The notes under the pieces: model-generated
Databases searched by the model: none
Told to the model about the DNA's origin: nothing
Seen by the model: only the letters and a program-made list of their open reading frames with translations
In this document: piece by piece, positions 39,729 through 44,056 of the stretch
How the letters are laid out: every line of letters starts with the position of its first letter
Numbering within the stretch: position 1 is the first letter of the stretch
From: an uncultured Oscillospiraceae bacterium
GTDB lineage: Bacteria > Bacillota > Clostridia > Oscillospirales > Oscillospiraceae
DNA: 44,056 bases
Reading direction: 5' to 3'
Assembly: GCA_905235655.1 (NCBI GenBank)
Contig: CAJOMA010000002.1
Location: 1 to 44,056, forward strand
Translations under genes and position numbers: made by a program

Positions 39729-41458
39729 ACAAGTTCCGTGATCGCTTTACCGCCAAGATGTACCGCCGCCTGTATCTCCCCTCCCTGCTGACTGCCATCG
39801 GGCTTGCCTTCGCCGACATGGCCGACGCGCTTGTAGTCGGCAGGAACATGGGCGCGACGGGTCTTGCCTCGATCAGTCTGGCGCTGCCGGTCTATATGGT
39901 CATCAATCTCTTTATGCACAGCTTGGGCGCAGGCGGCTCCGTGCGCTACTCCAAGCTGCTCGGCGAGGGCAAATTAGAGCTGGCGCAGAAGTGCTATACC
40001 GTTATCCTCCGCACCGCGCTTGCCGTCAGCGTTCTGTTGGCGGTGCTCGGAAACGTCTTCCTCGAGCCTCTGCTGCGCGTTCTCGGCGCGATCAAGGAGG
40101 AAAATCCCGCGCTGTATCAGGCAAGCCGCGCGTATCTGCAAATCATCGTCAGCGGCATTCCCCTGTTCTTCTTCGCGTACATACTGAACTATTTTCTCCG
40201 CAATGACGACAACCAACGTCTTGCAAGCGTTGCCTTCATCATCGGCAACTGCGTGGATGTCGCGCTGAATTTCGTCTTTGTTCTGATTCTGGACTGGGGC
40301 GTCGCGGGCGCCGCATGGTCGACGCTGATCGGCTACTGCGTGACCATCTGTCTGTATCTTCCCGGTCTGCTGTCCAAAAAGCATTCTCTCAAGCTGCGCA
40401 GAGCGAGGTCCGCTCCGAAGGAAGCGCTGTCGTGCTTTGCCTCCGGCTTCTCCGTCTCGTCTCAGTATCTGCTGCAGATGATCTTCCTGATTATTGTGAA
40501 CAACGTCCTGCTGCGGATGATGCGCAACGAAAACGGCGTGGCGGTATTTGACATGCTGCAGAACATGTCGTTCCTTGTATTATACCAATATGACGCCTCT
40601 GCAAAGGCCGCCCAGCCTCTGATCAGCACCTACTGCGGCGAGCAAAACAAGACCGGTCAGCAAAATGCGATGCGCCTTGCGCTGATCACAGGCACGATTT
40701 CCGGCGGTTTCATTGTCTCGCTGATCTGCATTTTCCCCGTATTCGTCTGCCGCCTGTTCGGTCTGAAGGAGGCGGGGATCATCGAGCTGGCAAAGCCTGC
40801 GATTTGGATCTTCTGCCTGAGTCTTCCCGCTGCCGGCATCAGCACGATTCTGGAAAGCGGCTATCAGGCGAGCGATCGTGAAAGGGCGGGCTTCACCGTG
40901 GCGCTGCTGCGCGGCGGTTTGATCCTTCTGCCAATGACGCTGCTGTTCTCCGTGATCGGAAACCCGAGGATATTCTGGTGGCTGTTCCCTGCCACGGAAT
41001 ACCTCTCGCTCATTCTTGCCCTGCTGATCGCGCCGCGCTTCCGGACGAAGCACCTGCCGGAGGAGCGCGTCCTCGCGCGGACAATCATGAACAAAAACGA
41101 GGACATTGGCGCGCTGACGCAGGAGGCGGCAGCCTTCTGTGAAAAATGGGAGGCCTCCGCAAAGCAAACCTTTTATGTGAGCATAACCATTGAAGAAATC
41201 TGCCTTGCCATTATGCAGAACGCCTTTGATCAGTCCGCCGACGGCTACATCCAGATGACGCTGGTCGCCATGCCGGACGGTGTGTTCGAGCTGCATATCC
41301 GCGATAACGCGACCGCGTTTGACCCGTTCTCTCTGGCCGAAAAGAGCGGCGAAGCGTTCAACATCGACGCTGCCGGCATGATAGTAATCAAGAACAAAGC
41401 GAAGGACTTTTTCTATCGCCGCTACCAAGGCTTTAACGCTCTGGTAGTCAGAGTCTGA
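39725..41458 (+). CDS. MATE-family transporter fused to a degenerate RsbW-type HATPase domain
   Basis: A 577-residue fusion. Residues 12-440 are a 12-helix MATE transporter (ADMADALVVGRNMGATGLASISLALP; AYILNYFLRNDDNQRLASVAFIIGN near residue 151). Residues 445-577 form a cytoplasmic GHKL/RsbW-type ATPase domain. Aligned with the HATPase domain of the next gene, key residues are changed: the N-box Asn is Ala495 (IEEICLAIMQ), the G1 motif DDGVPYNP reads DNATAFDP (527-534) with Ala529 for Gly, and the GGLG lid reads DAAG. It may bind a partner or nucleotide without kinase activity. The start is GTG 39725 in a GTGA overlap, after GGGAGG. Confidence 0.88.
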   Translation: MNKFRDRFTAKMYRRLYLPSLLTAIGLAFADMADALVVGRNMGATGLASISLALPVYMVINLFMHSLGAGGSVRYSKLLGEGKLELAQKCYTVILRTALAVSVLLAVLGNVFLEPLLRVLGAIKEENPALYQASRAYLQIIVSGIPLFFFAYILNYFLRNDDNQRLASVAFIIGNCVDVALNFVFVLILDWGVAGAAWSTLIGYCVTICLYLPGLLSKKHSLKLRRARSAPKEALSCFASGFSVSSQYLLQMIFLIIVNNVLLRMMRNENGVAVFDMLQNMSFLVLYQYDASAKAAQPLISTYCGEQNKTGQQNAMRLALITGTISGGFIVSLICIFPVFVCRLFGLKEAGIIELAKPAIWIFCLSLPAAGISTILESGYQASDRERAGFTVALLRGGLILLPMTLLFSVIGNPRIFWWLFPATEYLSLILALLIAPRFRTKHLPEERVLARTIMNKNEDIGALTQEAAAFCEKWEASAKQTFYVSITIEEICLAIMQNAFDQSADGYIQMTLVAMPDGVFELHIRDNATAFDPFSLAEKSGEAFNIDAAGMIVIKNKAKDFFYRRYQGFNALVVRV

Positions 41459-41474
41459 TGCAGGAGGAAAGTGG

Positions 41475-43565
41475 ATGAAGAATAACAAAAAAACGAGCCG
41501 TATCTCCATAAAGGTGCTCAGTATGATTCTGACGGTTGCGCTTCTGCTGTCCGGCGCGGCAGTGGCGTTCAGCTACATTTTCTACGGCAGAACGATGGAT
41601 AACCACTACCGGGAGCTGACGAGCAACATCGCAAAGAGCGCAGCAGACATGCTCAATCCGCAGGATGTCGATCACCTGACAAACGCCGTCATGCAAATCT
41701 ACCGCAGCCAAGTCGCCGCCGGAAACGGCCCCGACAGTGAGACGTTCGATGAGGCGGCCTACTATGCCGCATTCGCCGAAGTCAAAAACATGCAGGCGTA
41801 CCGGGATTGCTTGACCGTTCTGCAAAAGCTGGAGGATGACAATCAGGCAGACTGCCTCTATATCTGCTACATGGATCTGGAGACGGACAAGGCGGTGTAC
41901 ATCATCGACGCCGCGCACGAGGACGCCTGCGCGCCCGGCACCTGCGACGATTTTCTGCCGGAAAACCGCGCGCTGGCGGAAAAGGGAGACTACACCTTCC
42001 CCGCCTACATTACCAATTACGAAGAATACGGCTGGCTTTGCTCCGCCGCCTACGGCATCCGAAATGCCCACGGCAAATACATCGCCAACGCTTATGTTGA
42101 CTTCTCCATGACGCAGATCATGAACGAGCGGCACAGCTTCCTGAAATCGCTGATCCTTTTCCTGCTGCTGATCGCTGCGCTTTTGGCGACGCTCAACATC
42201 CTGTTCGTCCGAAAGACCATCGTGAAGCCGATCAATCAGCTTTCCAGCGCGGCGAGAAAATACGTCTCCGACCGCGACACCTCCGGTCCGTCGGAGATAT
42301 CGAAGCTGAACATCCACACGAGAGACGAAATTCAGACGCTGTCCGAGGACATCAAGCAGATGGAGGAAGACATCAACGTCTACATCGACAATCTTGCGCT
42401 CGTCAGCAGGGAGAAGGAACGCATCAGCGCTGAGCTGAACGTCGCCAAGCAGATTCAGGCGAGCGTCCTGCCCAGTACCTTCCCCGCCTTCCCCGAGCGC
42501 GAGGAATTCGACATCTATGCTATCATGAATCCGGCAAAGGAGGTCGGCGGCGACTTCTACGACTTCTTCTTTGTCGACGACGAGCACTTTGCCATTGTGA
42601 TGGCGGACGTTTCCGGCAAGGGCGTTCCCGCCGCGCTGTTTATGATGGCGGCAAAGAACCTGCTCAAGAGCAGCGCGCTGACGATGACCTCCCCGAAGGA
42701 CATTCTGGAGCGCGTGAACAAGCAGCTTTGCGAAAACAACGAGGCGGAGATGTTTGTCACCGTGTGGATCGGCATTCTGGATCTTTCCACGGGCAAAATG
42801 CTCGCAGCAAACGCAGGTCACGAATACCCGGCGATCCGCCGCAAGGACGGCATGTGGGAGCTGTACAAGGATAAGCACGGCTTTGTACTTGCGGGAATGG
42901 AAGCCGCAAGGTACAAAGAATACGAGCTGACGCTCCGGCCGGGCGATAAGCTCTTCCTCTATACGGACGGCGTAACGGAAGCGACCAACGCCTCCAATAC
43001 GCTCTACGGAACGGATCGGATGCTTGCCGCGCTGAATGCAGAGGCAGCCTCTGCGCCGAAAAATACGCTCCTTTCCCTGCGGCAGGATATCGACCGCTTC
43101 GTAAAGGAAGCGCCGCAGTTTGACGATATTACCATGCTCTGCTTTGAGCTCAAGGGCAGCGGCGCTACGGAAAAGACCTTGCGCGCAGAGACGAGCCAGA
43201 TCACGCCGGAGGAGGTGCACCGGTTCGTCGAGGAGCTCCTGACGCAGCACAACACGGCGCGCTCCTGCGCGACAAGGCTCTATATCGCGGTGGATGAGAT
43301 CGTCACAAACATTCTGCAATACAGCGGCGCGACAACGCTGGACGTCACCTGCAGCGTCGGCGCAGAAAAGATCACGATCGCATTTTCAGACGACGGCGTC
43401 CCCTATAATCCGCTGGAGAACGAGGATCCCGACGTGACTCTTCCCGCAGAGCAGCGCTCGATCGGCGGACTCGGCATCTTTATGGTAAAGAATACAATGG
43501 ACGCCGTGGACTATGCATACCGCGGCGGCAGAAACACTCTGACCGTTACGAAATATACGATATAA
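41475..43565 (+). CDS. Membrane sensor - HAMP - PP2C (SpoIIE/RsbU) phosphatase - HATPase fusion
   Basis: A 696-residue signalling protein. Membrane helices at residues 13-35 and 224-245 enclose an extracytoplasmic sensor (36-222, DCLYICYMDLETDKAVYII). A HAMP domain (246-303) and coiled coil (304-330, ISAELNVAKQIQASVLP) lead to a PP2C-type phosphatase (335-560) with metal-binding Asp360 (GGDFYD), Asp378 (ADVSGKG), Asp498 (YTDGVTEA) and Asp550-Asp551. Residues 565-696 are an RsbW-like kinase domain with intact Asn612 (DEIVTN), DDG 639-641 and GLG 665-667. It could both phosphorylate and dephosphorylate the STAS protein encoded next. Confidence 0.93.
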   Translation: MKNNKKTSRISIKVLSMILTVALLLSGAAVAFSYIFYGRTMDNHYRELTSNIAKSAADMLNPQDVDHLTNAVMQIYRSQVAAGNGPDSETFDEAAYYAAFAEVKNMQAYRDCLTVLQKLEDDNQADCLYICYMDLETDKAVYIIDAAHEDACAPGTCDDFLPENRALAEKGDYTFPAYITNYEEYGWLCSAAYGIRNAHGKYIANAYVDFSMTQIMNERHSFLKSLILFLLLIAALLATLNILFVRKTIVKPINQLSSAARKYVSDRDTSGPSEISKLNIHTRDEIQTLSEDIKQMEEDINVYIDNLALVSREKERISAELNVAKQIQASVLPSTFPAFPEREEFDIYAIMNPAKEVGGDFYDFFFVDDEHFAIVMADVSGKGVPAALFMMAAKNLLKSSALTMTSPKDILERVNKQLCENNEAEMFVTVWIGILDLSTGKMLAANAGHEYPAIRRKDGMWELYKDKHGFVLAGMEAARYKEYELTLRPGDKLFLYTDGVTEATNASNTLYGTDRMLAALNAEAASAPKNTLLSLRQDIDRFVKEAPQFDDITMLCFELKGSGATEKTLRAETSQITPEEVHRFVEELLTQHNTARSCATRLYIAVDEIVTNILQYSGATTLDVTCSVGAEKITIAFSDDGVPYNPLENEDPDVTLPAEQRSIGGLGIFMVKNTMDAVDYAYRGGRNTLTVTKYTI

Positions 43566-43592
43566 TTTTGAATAAAAAAGGAGAAGGTTCAA

Positions 43593-43892
43593 ATGGTTAT
43601 CACGAAAAATACAGAAGGCGAAAAGCTGACATTGCATGTTCAGGGACGTCTGGACACCACCACCGCGCCGCAGTTGGAAGCAGAGCTGAAATCCAGTCTC
43701 ACCGGCGTCAGCGAGCTCGTGCTTGACTTCGCGGAGCTGGAGTATATCTCCTCCGCCGGTCTTCGCGTCCTGCTCTCCACACAGAAGATCATGAGCCGTC
43801 AGGGCAGCATGATCGTTCGCCATGTGAACGAGGATATCATGGACGTGTTCGAGCTGACAGGCTTCGCAGACATCCTGACGATCGAAAAATAA
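43593..43892 (+). CDS. STAS-domain anti-sigma factor antagonist
   Basis: A 99-residue single-domain STAS protein (SpoIIAA/RsbV type). LTLHVQGRLDTTTAPQLEAEL at residues 12-32 is the family's first strand and helix, and LVLDFAELEYISSAGLRVLLST near residue 43 carries the phosphorylation site, Ser53 or Ser54. In partner switching the unphosphorylated form binds a GHKL-type domain. It follows the phosphatase-kinase gene by 27 nt with AAAAGGAGAAGG upstream and is the last gene of the operon. No sigma factor or free RsbW is encoded in the window. Confidence 0.92.
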   Translation: MVITKNTEGEKLTLHVQGRLDTTTAPQLEAELKSSLTGVSELVLDFAELEYISSAGLRVLLSTQKIMSRQGSMIVRHVNEDIMDVFELTGFADILTIEK

Positions 43893-43911
43893 TTCAGCTT
43901 CATAAGCCGGA

Positions 43912-43943
43912 AAAAGGCAGACACTTGATCGTGTCTGCCTTTT
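43912..43943 (+). terminator. Terminator after the STAS gene, flanking repeat element 3
   Basis: AAAAGGCAGACAC (43912-43924) and GTGTCTGCCTTTT (43931-43943) form a 13-bp perfect stem with a 6-nt loop and a terminal T run. The next base starts repeat element 3. Confidence 0.9.
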
Positions 43944-44056
43944 CAGCGTGTCGAAAGACCTTTTTCGACACGCTGGCAGGCTGCCAAAAAGTTCGGAAGA
44001 CAAGCAACTTGCACTCGTCGGCGTATATAGATACGGTAGAGGGCAAGTTGCGCAGT
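43944..44056. repeat. Terminator-embedded noncoding element 3, cut by the window edge
   Basis: The 113 bases to the window end are 110/113 identical to 24216-24328 of element 1. The opening hairpin (43944-43975, CAGCGTGTCGAAA with TTTCGACACGCTG) is fully paired here where element 1 has a wobble: the changes preserve or improve the stem. The 3' end lies beyond the window. Confidence 0.85.

Noticed and set aside
41448-43319. Open frame of 623 codons on the minus strand
   Set aside because: It lies wholly antisense to the phosphatase-kinase gene, which has conserved domains and catalytic residues; long antisense frames arise from the codon bias of this GC-rich sequence.

Overview
The window looks like chromosomal DNA of a low-to-mid GC Gram-positive anaerobe, most likely a gut Clostridia member of the Oscillospirales/Ruminococcaceae type. 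This rests on strong AGGAGG ribosome binding sites, TTGACA/TATAAT promoters, a lipoteichoic-acid-synthase-like sulfatase, a barnase/barstar pair, RsbU/STAS partner-switch proteins, an aldo/keto reductase with 4Fe-4S clusters, Thr-Glu-Pro-rich surface linkers and abundant palindromic intergenic repeats. Taxonomy is inferred from gene content; there is no rRNA gene or other marker in the window.

Region 1 (1-13698, all minus strand) is a tightly packed surface-glycan operon. Read in transcription order it encodes a PglE-like sugar aminotransferase, a PglC-like priming phosphoglycosyl transferase, a GNAT acetyltransferase, a second PLP aminotransferase-like protein, a FemAB-like acyltransferase, GT4 and GT2 glycosyltransferases, a thymidylate-kinase-like protein, an APH-like phosphotransferase, a PF14907-like nucleotidyltransferase, another glycosyltransferase, two tandem paralogous Wzy/O-antigen-ligase-type membrane proteins and a hexapeptide acetyltransferase cut by the window edge. 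Most junctions overlap or are a few bases apart. No flippase or chain-length regulator is inside the window.

Region 2 (13700-20086) holds a potABCD polyamine ABC transporter operon with a consensus promoter overlapped by a palindrome, then an intergenic repeat, a stand-alone acyltransferase-fold protein without its catalytic His, and a divergent barnase-barstar operon. Region 3 (20087-25970) holds a modular hairpin array, greA, a glycerophosphodiesterase, an MFS transporter, a NagD-type phosphatase and an ArsB/SLC13-type permease whose leader is a yybP-ykoY manganese riboswitch with a readable terminator/antiterminator switch. Region 4 (25970-34786) contains an AKR/YhaM/HD-hydrolase cluster, a secreted Thr/Glu/Pro-rich protein, a polysaccharide deacetylase with Ig-like domains and a GlpA/GlpB/DUF1667 trio. 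Region 5 (34787-37638) has tag and the LTA-synthase-like gene in convergent orientation.

Region 6 (38077-43943) is the most unusual operon: a formyltransferase, a DUF2156 acyltransferase-like protein, a MATE transporter fused to a degenerate RsbW-type ATPase domain, a membrane sensor-PP2C phosphatase-HATPase protein and a STAS antagonist. It looks like a partner-switch signalling module tied to a transporter.

A family of small noncoding elements appears at 24215-24470, 35365-35527 and 43944 to the window end. Each abuts a Rho-independent-terminator-like hairpin, and at both complete loci the same locus-specific hairpin is repeated on the other side of the element, as if a terminator-targeting element had duplicated its target.
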